In this document: positions 8,434-17,484 of the stretch, piece by piece
Layout of the letters: each line of letters begins with the position of its first letter
Numbering within the stretch: the first letter of the stretch is position 1
DNA from: an uncultured Muribaculaceae bacterium
GTDB lineage: Bacteria > Bacteroidota > Bacteroidia > Bacteroidales > Muribaculaceae
Reading direction: 5' to 3'
Assembly: GCA_910585275.1 (NCBI GenBank)
Contig: CAJUCW010000010.1
Span: 40,740 to 104,739, forward strand
Length of the DNA: 64,000 nucleotides
Notes under the pieces: generated by a model
The model's database searches: none
Told to the model about the DNA's origin: nothing
The model's input: only the letters and a program-made list of their open reading frames with translations
Program-made: the position numbers and the translations under genes

Positions 8434-9078
8434 TCAGAAGGGGAGTCCCGTGCCGATAAACCCAACTGTGTTTTCTTCAGAGAAATCGGACGCCGCAGGT
8501 TCGGTTCCTGAATTGTAAAGCAGCCGGGAGAGTTCCGGCGAGAGTTTGTCTTGTGAGGGAGCGAACCATAGCCCTTCCCAGGTCCAATACCACATCCCGC
8601 TGTCGTCATATCCCGACCATTCCACTGCGACTCCCGGGAGTTGCAGCACTTTGGAAAACGAATCGCCGAGTCCGAATTCCCCTCCGGGGGCGTTGACTTT
8701 TATATCTGTTCCGATTACATTCAGAACATCGATTTTCCCTTCTCCGAAATCGTATGCCACGAATTGCTCTCCGTCGGGGTTGGAAAAAGTAACGGTGACG
8801 GCGTCAGGACTGGCGCCGTTCTCTTTCGACGTATAAAGACTGGGTATCGAATCTGCGAGTTCGGTTATCGGCTGGCCGATATAGACTGCGCCGATGCTGT
8901 CTTTATTAATATAGGTGGTGTTGGCTGCCGCTACGGTTTCAACCATATCCATTATGGCTATGGAATCGCTGTCGATAGCGTCGTTTTTGTTTGAGTGCCC
9001 GCAAGAAGTGGCCAATAGTCCTCCGCAGAATGCTGCAAATAGCAATGCGCGTTGTGTTGTTGATTTTTGTTTGTTCAT
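8434..9078 (-). CDS. Putative lipoprotein of unknown function
   Basis: A 214-residue protein with a signal peptide and lipobox (GGLLATSC, Cys26). After an Asp/Ser-rich linker, the mature part is beta-rich and Gly/Trp-rich, with IGAVYIGQPITEL near residue 65 and a run of aromatic residues (MWYWTWEGLWF) near 165. I do not recognise the family. It is convergent with the antiporter gene upstream and transcribed alone, 82 bases beyond the next minus-strand gene. Confidence 0.65.
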   Translation of the reverse strand: MNKQKSTTQRALLFAAFCGGLLATSCGHSNKNDAIDSDSIAIMDMVETVAAANTTYINKDSIGAVYIGQPITELADSIPSLYTSKENGASPDAVTVTFSNPDGEQFVAYDFGEGKIDVLNVIGTDIKVNAPGGEFGLGDSFSKVLQLPGVAVEWSGYDDSGMWYWTWEGLWFAPSQDKLSPELSRLLYNSGTEPAASDFSEENTVGFIGTGLPF

Positions 9079-9160
9079 ATTTTTGTCGTTTTAATATTAT
9101 ATTTGTTCGGATTTGGCGGCGGTTATAAGCAGGTCAAGGAGAGCTGCTCCTTTCTAAGGC

Positions 9161-11182
9161 TTATCCGCCGAATTGTTCCGGATATATCACCAAAAGATTG
9201 TGGCGGCTGAAATTCCTTCCAAGATAGGCGGGAAGGTTTTCAAGTTGGGCCCCATGGGAAATCGAACCTTTTCTGGCTGCAATTACGGTGAAAAGGTCTT
9301 CCTCTCCGATGTCGGCACTTTGGACGATAAAATCGTCCCATTCCTGGATTATACGGTAGTCGTGGCGAATGGCGAAATGTTCGTCTTCAAGTACATTCCT
9401 GATGAATTCCGATGTGGTTTCCGATGCCATGAACACCACTTTGCAGGCAAGCTGCGTGGCGAGGTTGCCGATTCTTTCCACCCATGTCTGGAATCCCGTT
9501 TCATATTCCGCCTTGTCTGGCACGAGCACCATCAGCCGGCTAACGGTATCTACAGGTATAAAGCATCTCGACATGAAAATCATCTTGTTGGTGGTTTGCA
9601 GGAGTTGCTCTATCATGGTGCCATAGAAAGTATCGACTATATTCGACTTCCTGTGCAGACCTATCATAATGTCGCTTGCCTTTTCTTGTTTTGCCTCGTT
9701 GGTGACTCCGGCCACGACGTTGACGTCATATCTTTCCACGTCTTTGACTTCTATATCTACCGCTTGGGCGGCCGCTACAGCCTGGCGTAGGGCGGTGCGT
9801 CCCATCTCGAGGGTGCGGGTGTCGTCTGAATTTCTGACGAAAAGAGCCGTCACATAGTTCTGGTTCCTCCGGTTGCGCATAAGGAGCGCCAGCCGCATGA
9901 GTCCCTCAGCTGTGACGGGGTTTGCCACTGCCACAAGCTGCCTTGCGTAGGCACCCGGCACCCTTTCACCTTCGGCAGTGAGTTCCTCCTCCGTACGCTC
10001 TATGCGTAGCCTCTTGGTGGCTTCTTGGGTGGTGACGGTAGATACGATGCAGCAGGCGAGAATCATAAGCACCGCGCCGTTCATCATGTCTTCCGTGAGC
10101 AATCCGTGTTGATAACCTATCATGGTGGCGGCTATTGTGGCGGCGGCTTTGCCGGACGTAAGACCGAACATTATGTTGCGGTCGGTTTTGCCGAATCCGA
10201 ATATTCTTGCTCCCGCGTATGCGGCAAGCCATTTCGACGCCATGCCTACCGTGACCATGTTGAGGGCAACCCATCCTACGTGCCAGCTTTTGAAAATCAC
10301 ATGTATGTTAATCAGCATGCCTACCCCGATGAGGAAATAGGGGATGAAAATGGCATTGCCCACAAACTGTATCCTTCCCATCAGTCCGGAACGCACAGGG
10401 ATAAAACGGTTGAGCACCAGCCCGGCGTAGAAAGCCCCGAGAATAGCTTCAAGGCCGATTATCTGAGCAAGCAGCGACGCTATGAACACCATGGCGAGCA
10501 CGTAGATGAACTGGCTTACCTGGTCGCTGAACGTACGGAAGAAATGTTTCGTAAGATATCGGAATGTTATGCCTATAAAGAACGCATACACCATCATCAA
10601 TCCGAAAAGCCGTAACATCCTCGACATGCGGAACCCTCCTTCGGCGACTTCCACGACCCCGGCAAGGGTCATAAGGGCGAACATTACGGCTAAAATGGTG
10701 GCACACACCGCTATTACGGCTGCCTTGGCGTTTTGAAGCCCGAACTTGCTGACAATGGGATATGATATCAACGTATGGGAGGCATACATCGAGGCTATAA
10801 GCACGCACGTTGACCAAGGCGAGCCGAACGCAAGGCGTGAGCCGAAAATGCCCAGCGCCATCGGAATGGCGAAGGTGAGCAATCCGAAGATAATGCCTCG
10901 CTTCATGTTTTTCCGCAGATGGAACATGTCGATTTCCACCGCGGCAAGAAACATGAGGTAAAGGATGCCGACTTGGCCGAATATCTCGAAACTCGAATCG
11001 CGTTCAAGAAGGTTGAACCCATAGGGGCCTACTATCATGCCGGAAAGAATCAGCCCTACGATATGTGGGATTCTGAGACGCCGGAACACTATGGGGCATA
11101 CCAGAATTATGAGTAGCACCAACAGGAAAATGGCCACCGGCTGGTGTAAAGGGAAAGTCACTATGGAAAGTAGCGGAATCAT
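9161..11182 (-). CDS. CPA2-family cation:proton antiporter with C-terminal universal-stress-like region
   Basis: The start is taken at ATG 11182 because it overlaps the tatD stop by 4 bases and begins directly with a membrane-ready sequence (MIPLLSIVTFPLHQPVAIFLL); the longer frame to 11269 would intrude into tatD. Of 673 residues, ~1-395 hold the Na/H-exchanger domain (RLRIPHIVGLILSGMIVGPYG; GILYLMFLAAVEIDM). Residues ~420-670 are soluble and resemble two USP-like alpha/beta repeats (ARQLVAVANPVTAEGLMRLAL; SDIMIGLHRKSNIVDTFYG). This architecture is common in Bacteroidetes. Last gene of a polyprenyl synthase-tatD-antiporter operon. Confidence 0.88.
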   Translation of the reverse strand: MIPLLSIVTFPLHQPVAIFLLVLLIILVCPIVFRRLRIPHIVGLILSGMIVGPYGFNLLERDSSFEIFGQVGILYLMFLAAVEIDMFHLRKNMKRGIIFGLLTFAIPMALGIFGSRLAFGSPWSTCVLIASMYASHTLISYPIVSKFGLQNAKAAVIAVCATILAVMFALMTLAGVVEVAEGGFRMSRMLRLFGLMMVYAFFIGITFRYLTKHFFRTFSDQVSQFIYVLAMVFIASLLAQIIGLEAILGAFYAGLVLNRFIPVRSGLMGRIQFVGNAIFIPYFLIGVGMLINIHVIFKSWHVGWVALNMVTVGMASKWLAAYAGARIFGFGKTDRNIMFGLTSGKAAATIAATMIGYQHGLLTEDMMNGAVLMILACCIVSTVTTQEATKRLRIERTEEELTAEGERVPGAYARQLVAVANPVTAEGLMRLALLMRNRRNQNYVTALFVRNSDDTRTLEMGRTALRQAVAAAQAVDIEVKDVERYDVNVVAGVTNEAKQEKASDIMIGLHRKSNIVDTFYGTMIEQLLQTTNKMIFMSRCFIPVDTVSRLMVLVPDKAEYETGFQTWVERIGNLATQLACKVVFMASETTSEFIRNVLEDEHFAIRHDYRIIQEWDDFIVQSADIGEEDLFTVIAARKGSISHGAQLENLPAYLGRNFSRHNLLVIYPEQFGG

Positions 11183-11943
11183 AGTCGGAAAGTGGCTTTG
11201 GCGTTGGAATCGGTGGCGGCTTCCACTTCTTTTACAGACAAACCAAGCACTTCCGCCACCTTTTCGCAAGTGTAGGTCACAAATGCCGGTTCGTTGCGTT
11301 TGCCGCGATGCGGCACCGGTGCGAGATAAGGCGCGTCTGTTTCAAGAAGGATGTGGCTTATCCCTATTTCAGGCAATGCTTCGCGCAATGACGCTGCGTT
11401 TTTGAAGGTGACTACGCCGTTGATGCCAAACATCGGGTCGCAGACTTTCCTGATTCTCGTCACGTCTGCCGGGTTGCCGGTGAAGCTATGGAATATGAGG
11501 ATTGTTTTGGGGTTTACGGCTTCGATGCATGCAAGCACTTCGTCGAGACCTTCGCGGCAGTGTATGATGACGGGAAGGTTAAGCCTGTCGGCAATGCGAA
11601 GCTGACGAGTGAAGGCTTCTATCTGTTGTGTGCGGTATGTCTTGTCCCAATAAAGGTCTATTCCCACTTCGCCGACGGCCACGAAACCTCCCTCTTCCAA
11701 TCTTTTCTCCATTACTTCGACAATAGGCTTCCAGTCTTCCCTGACCTCGGTGGGGTGCAACCCGAGTGCCATAGAAGTTGACTCCGGGAAACGGCTGTGC
11801 AGGCTCTCCATCGGGACGACTGTTGAGGAATCTACGTTGGGGAGAATGAAATGGGCTACGCCGGCGGTAATGGCGCGGTCTATTGCTTCCGCGCCACCGT
11901 CGGCAAATTCTTCAAGGTAGGGATGAGTGTGGGTGTCGATCAT
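11179..11943 (-). CDS. TatD-family metal-dependent hydrolase (DNase)
   Basis: A 254-residue TIM-barrel metallohydrolase. Metal-binding motifs are clear: IDTHTHPYL at the N-terminus (HxH), GEVGIDLYWD with the catalytic Glu, PVIIHCREG, ILIFHSFTG, and LLETDAPYLAPVPHRGKRNEP at the end of the barrel. TatD proteins are 3'-5' DNases implicated in DNA repair. The gene overlaps the polyprenyl synthetase gene by 4 bases at its start and the antiporter by 4 at its end. Paralogues (YcfH, YjjV) cannot be told apart here, so no symbol is assigned. Confidence 0.92.
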   Translation of the reverse strand: MIDTHTHPYLEEFADGGAEAIDRAITAGVAHFILPNVDSSTVVPMESLHSRFPESTSMALGLHPTEVREDWKPIVEVMEKRLEEGGFVAVGEVGIDLYWDKTYRTQQIEAFTRQLRIADRLNLPVIIHCREGLDEVLACIEAVNPKTILIFHSFTGNPADVTRIRKVCDPMFGINGVVTFKNAASLREALPEIGISHILLETDAPYLAPVPHRGKRNEPAFVTYTCEKVAEVLGLSVKEVEAATDSNAKATFRL

Positions 11944-12908
11944 TTTTTACGTCCCACAAGTTTCTCGGCCAGTTTCCTGAACGCCTCTTTCTGTTCGTCG
12001 CCAAGCGATGTGGCGTTGAGGGCTTTCATAGCTTTCGACGAATAATGGCCCACCGCCTTTCTGCATTTTTCGTTGATGCCGATTTTTTCATAAAGACGTG
12101 TCACGGCTTTTATTCTCATGTCGCCGGCCGGCATGTTGAAGGCGGCTTTCAGAGCTTCTGCGTTATTTCCTCCTTCTTCCAAAGCAGCCACGTAGAGATA
12201 GGTTTTCTTTCCGTTCAGGATGTCTCCACCAATCGGTTTGCCAAAAGTGGTGGAGTCTCCGAAAGTGTCAAGCCAGTCGTCTTGAATCTGGAATGCGAGT
12301 CCGGTCATTACCCCGAATTCATACATGAGGTTTGCGTCTTCATCCGATGCACCGCCGATTATGGCTCCAATTTTAACAGCGGCTCCGAGGAGAGAACCTG
12401 TTTTCCCGGTAATCATTTCGATATAGTCGGAAAGGGAGATTTCCTCGGCAGTCTCGAAGTCCATGTCGAGGCGTTGTCCTTCATATACGTCGATTGCCAT
12501 GTCGTTGAAGGTGTCGAGCACCTGGCGGAGAATGGCACCGTCAACTTCCGCGACATATCGGGTGGCAAGCGTAAGCATGGTGTCGCCCGAAAGGATGGCT
12601 GTGTTTTCGTCATATTTCTTATGCACAGTGGGGCGGCCGCGACGAAGGTCGGAATTATCCATCACATCGTCGTGGAGCAATGTGAAATTATGGAATGTCT
12701 CGATGCCGACGGCGGCACGCATTGCTTCCGGTGCGCAGTTGCCGAAAGCATCGGCTCCCATAAGCACGAGCACAGGTCGTATGCGCTTGCCACCGGCGGA
12801 GAGGGCATATTCAATGGGTTGGTAAAGAGGGGCGAGTTTATCGCCGGGAAACTGAAGGGAAAGCAAGGCGCTTTCAACGTCTGCCGAATATTCTGAGATT
12901 GTTTTCAT
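11940..12908 (-). CDS. Polyprenyl (E)-prenyl diphosphate synthase family
   Basis: This 322-residue enzyme condenses isopentenyl diphosphate with an allylic diphosphate. The first Asp-rich motif is LLHDDVMDNSDLRRGRPTVH-like (DDxxxD plus the RRG basic site) near residues 79-92, and the second is FQIQDDWLD near 210-220. KPIGGDILNGKKT between the second motif and the C-terminus is also typical. Product chain length (farnesyl, geranylgeranyl or longer) cannot be fixed by eye. It is the first gene of an operon with tatD and an antiporter. Confidence 0.9.
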   Translation of the reverse strand: MKTISEYSADVESALLSLQFPGDKLAPLYQPIEYALSAGGKRIRPVLVLMGADAFGNCAPEAMRAAVGIETFHNFTLLHDDVMDNSDLRRGRPTVHKKYDENTAILSGDTMLTLATRYVAEVDGAILRQVLDTFNDMAIDVYEGQRLDMDFETAEEISLSDYIEMITGKTGSLLGAAVKIGAIIGGASDEDANLMYEFGVMTGLAFQIQDDWLDTFGDSTTFGKPIGGDILNGKKTYLYVAALEEGGNNAEALKAAFNMPAGDMRIKAVTRLYEKIGINEKCRKAVGHYSSKAMKALNATSLGDEQKEAFRKLAEKLVGRKK

Positions 12909-12982
12909 AACGTTTTAGTCAAATGTCAGAATTTTTAGTTGTTTTACGTAGCAATGTGTGCGGCGTATCTAATTTTGATTGG

Positions 12983-13579
12983 TTACGAATTTATAAAAGC
13001 GTTGTAAACCTCTTCCGGAAGGTCTTTGCCGTGATCAACTTTTAAAACGGTCTTAAACCCCTTCATGAATCTGTTATACATGTCGCTGTCGTTGACGCAA
13101 GCCTCCTTGAAGGCGTTAAGTTCCCTGCGGATGTCGTCAACGCTCATTTTGTTTTCGCGTATGTGGGTCACATATTCCAGACCCAGTTCATATCCGAGGC
13201 CCTGGGGGTCGATGTTGCCCGCCATGGAATATACTTTCATTTTCTCATTGAGCGGAAGATTGGCGGAAAAATCGTCGAACTCCCGGCTGAAAACGATGAG
13301 GTCGGAGTCGTTATAATTTTGATATGCGTATGCCACGGCGATGGCGAGGGTGTCGATTTTCGCCGACTTCACTTTGCCGAGCGAGGCATTGCAGATAAAA
13401 CGCGCCACAGAGTCCGGAGTGGAGTTTCTCATCATGAAAGCCACCTGTGCGGAATCATCAAGACTTGCGAAATTTTCCGGCAAGGTGGTTTTGTCGTCGG
13501 TGGTTTTGCCGCCACATGAAGCGAAAAGAATCAGTGCCAGTAACGGTCCGAACGGTTTAGACAAAGACATCGTTTTCAT
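12983..13579 (-). CDS. Putative lipoprotein of unknown function
   Basis: A 198-residue predicted lipoprotein with lipobox LILFASC (Cys22). The mature protein is mostly helical and acidic, with a repeated pattern of short helices (DSAQVAFMMRNSTPDSVARFIC; LAIAVAYAYQNYNDSDLIVF). No catalytic motif is visible and I do not recognise the family. It stands alone between the polyprenyl synthase and the divergent tRNA gene. Confidence 0.65.
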   Translation of the reverse strand: MKTMSLSKPFGPLLALILFASCGGKTTDDKTTLPENFASLDDSAQVAFMMRNSTPDSVARFICNASLGKVKSAKIDTLAIAVAYAYQNYNDSDLIVFSREFDDFSANLPLNEKMKVYSMAGNIDPQGLGYELGLEYVTHIRENKMSVDDIRRELNAFKEACVNDSDMYNRFMKGFKTVLKVDHGKDLPEEVYNAFINS

Positions 13580-13714
13580 TATATGGTGAATAACGCTTTG
13601 TGATAAAGAGTTTTAACGCGATGACGACATGTTTTTTCGTCAAGGTTTCAATACTTCCTTTATCATCGAAGCAATGAAAATTTCCACAAAATTACAAAAA
13701 AAATGCGTAAAGTT

Positions 13715-13745
13715 ATTGTCAAATGAAATAAAAGCATTAACTTCG
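13715..13745 (+). promoter_or_regulatory. Promoter of tRNA-Ser
   Basis: ATTG at 13715-13718, 19-base spacer, then TAACTTCG (13738-13745), one mismatch from the Bacteroidota -7 box. The tRNA begins 18 bases downstream. Confidence 0.55.
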
Positions 13746-13763
13746 CGTCGTGAAACAAAAAAT

Positions 13764-13851
13764 GGAGTGATGCTCGAGTGGCTGAAGAGGCACGCCTGGA
13801 AAGCGTGTAGTCGCCAAAAGCGGCTCCCGAGTTCGAATCTCGGTCACTCCG
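13764..13851 (+). tRNA. tRNA-Ser (anticodon GGA)
   Basis: The acceptor stem GGAGTGA pairs with TCACTCC. The anticodon loop reads CTGGAAA, giving anticodon GGA. A long variable arm (TAGTCGCCAAAAGCGGCTC region) marks a class II serine tRNA, and the T-loop GTTCGAATC is intact. The 3' CCA is not encoded. A terminator follows immediately. Confidence 0.95.
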
Positions 13852-13853
13852 CA

Positions 13854-13889
13854 AAGCCATGGATTCGGCAAAGAATCCATGGCTTTTTT
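13854..13889 (+). terminator. Rho-independent terminator of tRNA-Ser
   Basis: A 13-bp perfect stem (13854-13866 with 13873-13885), 6-base loop, followed by a T-run. Confidence 0.85.
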
Positions 13890-13994
13890 AGTTGGTGCAA
13901 GGTGTTAAGTTGGGATGTTTTTTTATGTTTATTGGTCTTGGAGTGGCGGAAGATTATTGTTTGCTTTTTTTATATCGATTACATATTTATTTAT

Positions 13995-14002
13995 TAATTT
14001 TG
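13995..14002 (+). promoter_or_regulatory. -7 promoter box of the glutaminase gene
   Basis: TAATTTTG matches TAnnTTTG exactly and lies 19 bases before the start codon. No convincing -33 box stands at the standard distance. Confidence 0.5.
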
Positions 14003-14021
14003 CGCGGTTAAATTTTATTAC

Positions 14022-14936
14022 ATGGATTATCAAAAAGTTATAGATAAAATATACAGTGAGCTGCTTCCGAGGCGGGGCGTGGGGAAAGTAGCCGACTATA
14101 TACCGGCGTTGGCGGCGGCAGACCCGATGCAGTATGGCATATCTCTGTCAACGCTTGACGGGAGGTCGTGTAATGCCGGAGATTACGGAAAAGCCTTTTC
14201 AATACAGAGCATTTCCAAGGTGTTTTCATTTGCAATGGTGCTTCGTATTTTGGGCGATGAAATATGGGACTCCGTCGGCAGGGAACCGTCAGGCAATCCT
14301 TTCAATTCGCTTGTGCAGCTTGAATATGAACAGGGAATACCGCGGAATCCGTTCATTAATGCCGGCGCTCTTGTTGTCACAGACCGTCTTATAAGTCTGT
14401 ATGACCGTCCGAAAGAAGCCCTCCTCGATTTTATCCGCTCTCTATGTGGGAACGACGACATCTATTTCGATCAGCATGTGGCGCGCTCGGAGCGTGAACA
14501 TGCCGACCGCAATATGGCGCTCGCGCATTTCATGAAAAGTTTCGGCAACATAAAGAACGATATCGACACCCTTATCGATGTGTATTGCAGCCAGTGTGCC
14601 ATTGCCATGACCTGTCAGGACCTTGCGAAATCGTTCTTGTTTCTTGCCAACAGGGGAACCAACCCTCTCAATGGAGATAGGGTGCTCTCTGTGAGTCAGG
14701 CGAAGCGTCTGGGTGCGGTGATGCTTACGTGCGGATTTTATGACGAGTCGGGTGATTTCGCGTTCCGCACGGGGTTGCCCGGCAAGAGTGGGGTAGGGGG
14801 TGGAATCGTGGCATACATTCCGGGAAGTCTTTCCATAGCGGTTTGGAGTCCCGGTCTTAACCGTCATGGAAATTCAGTGCTTGCAGTGGAAACTCTTGAG
14901 CGGTTTACAACAGATATCGGCAACTCTATATTCTGA
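14022..14936 (+). CDS. glsA: Glutaminase
   Basis: A 304-residue serine-type glutaminase that hydrolyses L-glutamine to glutamate and ammonia in the cytosol. The beta-lactamase-like catalytic motif SISK is at S63-K66 within FSIQSISKVF. Other family signatures are GREPSGNPFNS, the INAGALVVT segment and the C-terminal GKSGVGGGIVAYIPG. Length agrees with the bacterial GlsA/YbaS family. It is monocistronic: own -7 box upstream, strong hairpin downstream. In gut bacteria such enzymes can support acid resistance, but nothing here shows that role. Confidence 0.95.
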   Translation: MDYQKVIDKIYSELLPRRGVGKVADYIPALAAADPMQYGISLSTLDGRSCNAGDYGKAFSIQSISKVFSFAMVLRILGDEIWDSVGREPSGNPFNSLVQLEYEQGIPRNPFINAGALVVTDRLISLYDRPKEALLDFIRSLCGNDDIYFDQHVARSEREHADRNMALAHFMKSFGNIKNDIDTLIDVYCSQCAIAMTCQDLAKSFLFLANRGTNPLNGDRVLSVSQAKRLGAVMLTCGFYDESGDFAFRTGLPGKSGVGGGIVAYIPGSLSIAVWSPGLNRHGNSVLAVETLERFTTDIGNSIF

Positions 14937-14939
14937 AAA

Positions 14940-14993
14940 TACATTGGCATGACGGTGTGGCTGTTGACCATGTCACACCGTCATGCCAATGTA
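14940..14993. terminator. Perfect 20-bp inverted repeat between convergent genes
   Basis: Arms 14940-14959 and 14974-14993 are perfectly complementary with a 14-base loop. They separate glsA (plus) from the C59 hydrolase (minus), so the hairpin probably terminates transcription from both sides. Only a weak T-run is present. Confidence 0.7.
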
Positions 14994-15033
14994 GATGAAC
15001 TTTGGGTGGGATTATAGTATGAATCAATACTGA

Positions 15034-16077
15034 TTAATACATAGGAGTAAAGGGCTCTGAAGCTTTCAGTGCGTGGTTTGCCTCGCCTATGAGGTGCGTC
15101 TCCTTTGTAGTGTCGAGTTTCATCACAGGGCTTCCTTTTTTAAGATTACATTTGGTAAGGTCGATATAATAATAACCCGGATTGGTCACAATATCGAAAT
15201 AATAGCGACAGTTCTTGAGATCGGCATAGGAGCGCCATTGGGTAGAGGATATGTTGGGTTCGCCTTGTATGAGGTATGTATATGGCACACACACGTTCAC
15301 GAGTATGCTGCGCGCGATGCTCACCGCAAGGTCGGAATCCGCCACCGCTTCGACATGGTGTGCGAAATAGTTTGCACGCACACATCGGTCGGGACTGCTC
15401 ACTGTGCCCGGAAGCATGTGGGAGCCTCCGATGTTGTTCCAATAGTCGAGGATGGCTGTCATTTTGGGCCATTGTGGATCGTTGGTCATTGCCAGATAAT
15501 CACCGGGATCATATATGTTGAGTGTGCCATTGTCGAATTCAAGAATGGCACTTTTCCCGGAAGCATCGGTTATTCCCCAATGCAATGTGGAAGTCGTCCC
15601 CCCGTCGAATGTGGCCCCTCCGATTGAGAAATCATGTTTTTTAAGAACGGCCACCACTTCATCGGTAGTTGAATTCATGTCGAGTAGCCATCCGATAAAC
15701 ACGGAAAGCGACAACGGAGGACGCCCGTTGGTCTCCGGGTTGTTGTAGATTGTGCCTTTGCAGAAAAGTCCGTTGATTACGAGACCTTTTTCATTCATAC
15801 CTTCCGTTATGCCTCCGTCATATCCCACGGCATAAACGGCTCCATATTTGGATGTCCATGAGAACGCCCCTTCTTTGTCGGAACTCTTTTTAGTCATACC
15901 CGCAGGATAGACGTACAGGTTTGTAGGAATCGGACTTTTCCAGTCGAGCGACCGTCCCACGATAAAAGTGGAATCGAGTCCTTTATATAGAATTCTCGAG
16001 CAGGCATCAGAGAAAGGAGTGGAGATGGCTGCAATGCCGAGGGTGCATGCCAAAGCTGTTGCTTTCAGTGTATTCAT
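15034..16077 (-). CDS. Linear amide C-N hydrolase, choloylglycine hydrolase/penicillin V acylase family (C59)
   Basis: A 347-residue exported N-terminal-nucleophile hydrolase. Signal peptide residues ~1-25 end directly before Cys26 (DACSRILY), which becomes the catalytic N-terminal nucleophile after processing. The other family residues are visible: Arg/Asp in VGRSLDW (Asp45), Asn in MNEKGLVINGLFC, Asn in TNDPQWPK and Arg in DRCVRANYF. The family covers bile salt hydrolases, penicillin acylases and N-acyl-homoserine-lactone acylases; Bacteroidales homologues include bile salt hydrolases, but substrate cannot be decided without modelling. It is transcribed alone, in an envelope or periplasmic setting. 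Confidence 0.9.
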   Translation of the reverse strand: MNTLKATALACTLGIAAISTPFSDACSRILYKGLDSTFIVGRSLDWKSPIPTNLYVYPAGMTKKSSDKEGAFSWTSKYGAVYAVGYDGGITEGMNEKGLVINGLFCKGTIYNNPETNGRPPLSLSVFIGWLLDMNSTTDEVVAVLKKHDFSIGGATFDGGTTSTLHWGITDASGKSAILEFDNGTLNIYDPGDYLAMTNDPQWPKMTAILDYWNNIGGSHMLPGTVSSPDRCVRANYFAHHVEAVADSDLAVSIARSILVNVCVPYTYLIQGEPNISSTQWRSYADLKNCRYYFDIVTNPGYYYIDLTKCNLKKGSPVMKLDTTKETHLIGEANHALKASEPFTPMY

Positions 16078-16254
16078 AGTCTATAGGTGTTGGTTTTGGA
16101 TTTAAAGTCGAAGGTTTAAGGTTTAAAGTTTAGGGATTGAACCTTAAATTTCAGATTTATATCGGATATAACAAATTTCCATGCGTAACGGTTTGCATGT
16201 GACAATCAAAGATTGCCACACACAACGTCAATAAGCCGCGTCTTAAATGATTTC

Positions 16255-16282
16255 TACCGACTAACCCACTACCGACTAACCC
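16255..16282. repeat. Short tandem repeat
   Basis: The 13-mer TACCGACTAACCC occurs at 16255-16267 and 16270-16282 (period 15), and a GACTAACCG variant follows at 16313. It lies between neuC's stop and the C59 gene's upstream region. Confidence 0.5.
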
Positions 16283-16315
16283 GCTTCAGATTAACTTGCT
16301 AATATTCACTAATGA

Positions 16316-17473
16316 CTAACCGAGGTCGTGGAAATGTTTGGGGCTATCGAGCGAAGCATATAGAAGGGGATGGAGGATGGCTTGAAGGGTGCCCTCTTTT
16401 TCGTATGGATTTGTCGCGGTGCTGGCATCTTTAAGAAATTCGTCAGACAGAATCTTTTTCAGTCCTTTCCGGATTTCGTCTTTTTCAGCAGCCACATTGA
16501 CCACCGATTCCCCTTGTGCGCGTCCTTTCTGACGGTCGCCGATGTTCAAAGTCGGTATGCCGAACGACGGAGCTTCGATAAGTCCGCTTGAGGAGTTGCC
16601 TACAACGGCGGAGGCATGATGCAACGCCGAATAATATCGTCTTCGCCCGAGCGACGTCACCGCTTTCACGCTGTCAGGATGTTTGTCCGCCCATTTTTTG
16701 ATGATATTTGCCACGATAGAGCCTCCAGTGTCGGAGTTCGGCATGGTGAAGAGTATTTTCCATTCCTCCGATATTGCGGACTCGAGAGCTTCGAGGAGTG
16801 CCGATGTCTGTCGGGCTTCCTCACCCGGTTGGGTAGTGACCGGATGAAATGTGGCCACCATAAACCGGCCACCAAGTTTGAAGCTGATTGAGCGCTCAAG
16901 TTCGTCGAGCGCCATGAAGTTTTCCTTATGTATGTTTTCGGCCCCTAAAGAACCAACCCAAAAGACTTTGGCGGGGTCTTCCCCCATCTGTATGATTCTT
17001 TTGGAATAAAGTTCGGTAGAAGTGAAATGCAGGTAAGATAGTTTGGTGATGGCATGGCGTATGTTGTCGTCATACGCGCCTTCCGTGGTTTCTCCGCCAT
17101 AGAGGTGTGCCACCGGAATTCGGAAAATGAGCGCCGCCGAGGCTGCAGCAAGCATTTCGTAGCGGTCGCCGAGAATCACCACAAGGTCAGGACGCAGACG
17201 GTCGAAAGCATCTGCGATTCCGATTTGGGTAAGCCCCATGGATTTCACGGTGGCGGCCGGGGTGTCGGAGGAAAGCAATGATTCCACCCGGGCATCGATT
17301 TTGAAACCGTCGGCTATGATTTCATTCACCGTCATGCCGTAGGCTGGCGAAAGGTGCATGTTGGTAGCGACAATCTGGAGGTTGGCATCAGGCGATTCTT
17401 TCACTTCCTTCATGAGCGATGACATTATGCCGTAGTCGGCCCTCGTGCCTGTGACGAAACATATTTTCCGCAT
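16316..17473 (-). CDS. neuC: UDP-N-acetylglucosamine 2-epimerase (hydrolysing), NeuC family
   Basis: A 385-residue cytosolic enzyme that converts a UDP-HexNAc into free ManNAc (or a related 2,4-diacetamido sugar) for nonulosonic acid synthesis. The GT-B-type fold shows KICFVTGTRADYGIMSSL at the N-terminus, LGDRYEMLAAASAALIFRIP, HLYGGETTEGAYDDNIRHAI with the conserved GGE, and VVGNSSSGLIEAPSFGIPTLNIGDRQKGR. The last segments are diagnostic of the hydrolysing NeuC/LegG/NnaA group. It is the last gene of a methyltransferase-neuD-neuB-neuC operon. Sialic acid and legionaminic acid versions are hard to separate by eye. Confidence 0.9.
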   Translation of the reverse strand: MRKICFVTGTRADYGIMSSLMKEVKESPDANLQIVATNMHLSPAYGMTVNEIIADGFKIDARVESLLSSDTPAATVKSMGLTQIGIADAFDRLRPDLVVILGDRYEMLAAASAALIFRIPVAHLYGGETTEGAYDDNIRHAITKLSYLHFTSTELYSKRIIQMGEDPAKVFWVGSLGAENIHKENFMALDELERSISFKLGGRFMVATFHPVTTQPGEEARQTSALLEALESAISEEWKILFTMPNSDTGGSIVANIIKKWADKHPDSVKAVTSLGRRRYYSALHHASAVVGNSSSGLIEAPSFGIPTLNIGDRQKGRAQGESVVNVAAEKDEIRKGLKKILSDEFLKDASTATNPYEKEGTLQAILHPLLYASLDSPKHFHDLG

Positions 17474-17484
17474 GGTTTATGGCG

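Noticed and set aside
16255..16282. CRISPR-like repeat near neuC
   Set aside because: Only two 13-base units with a 2-base spacer; no array.
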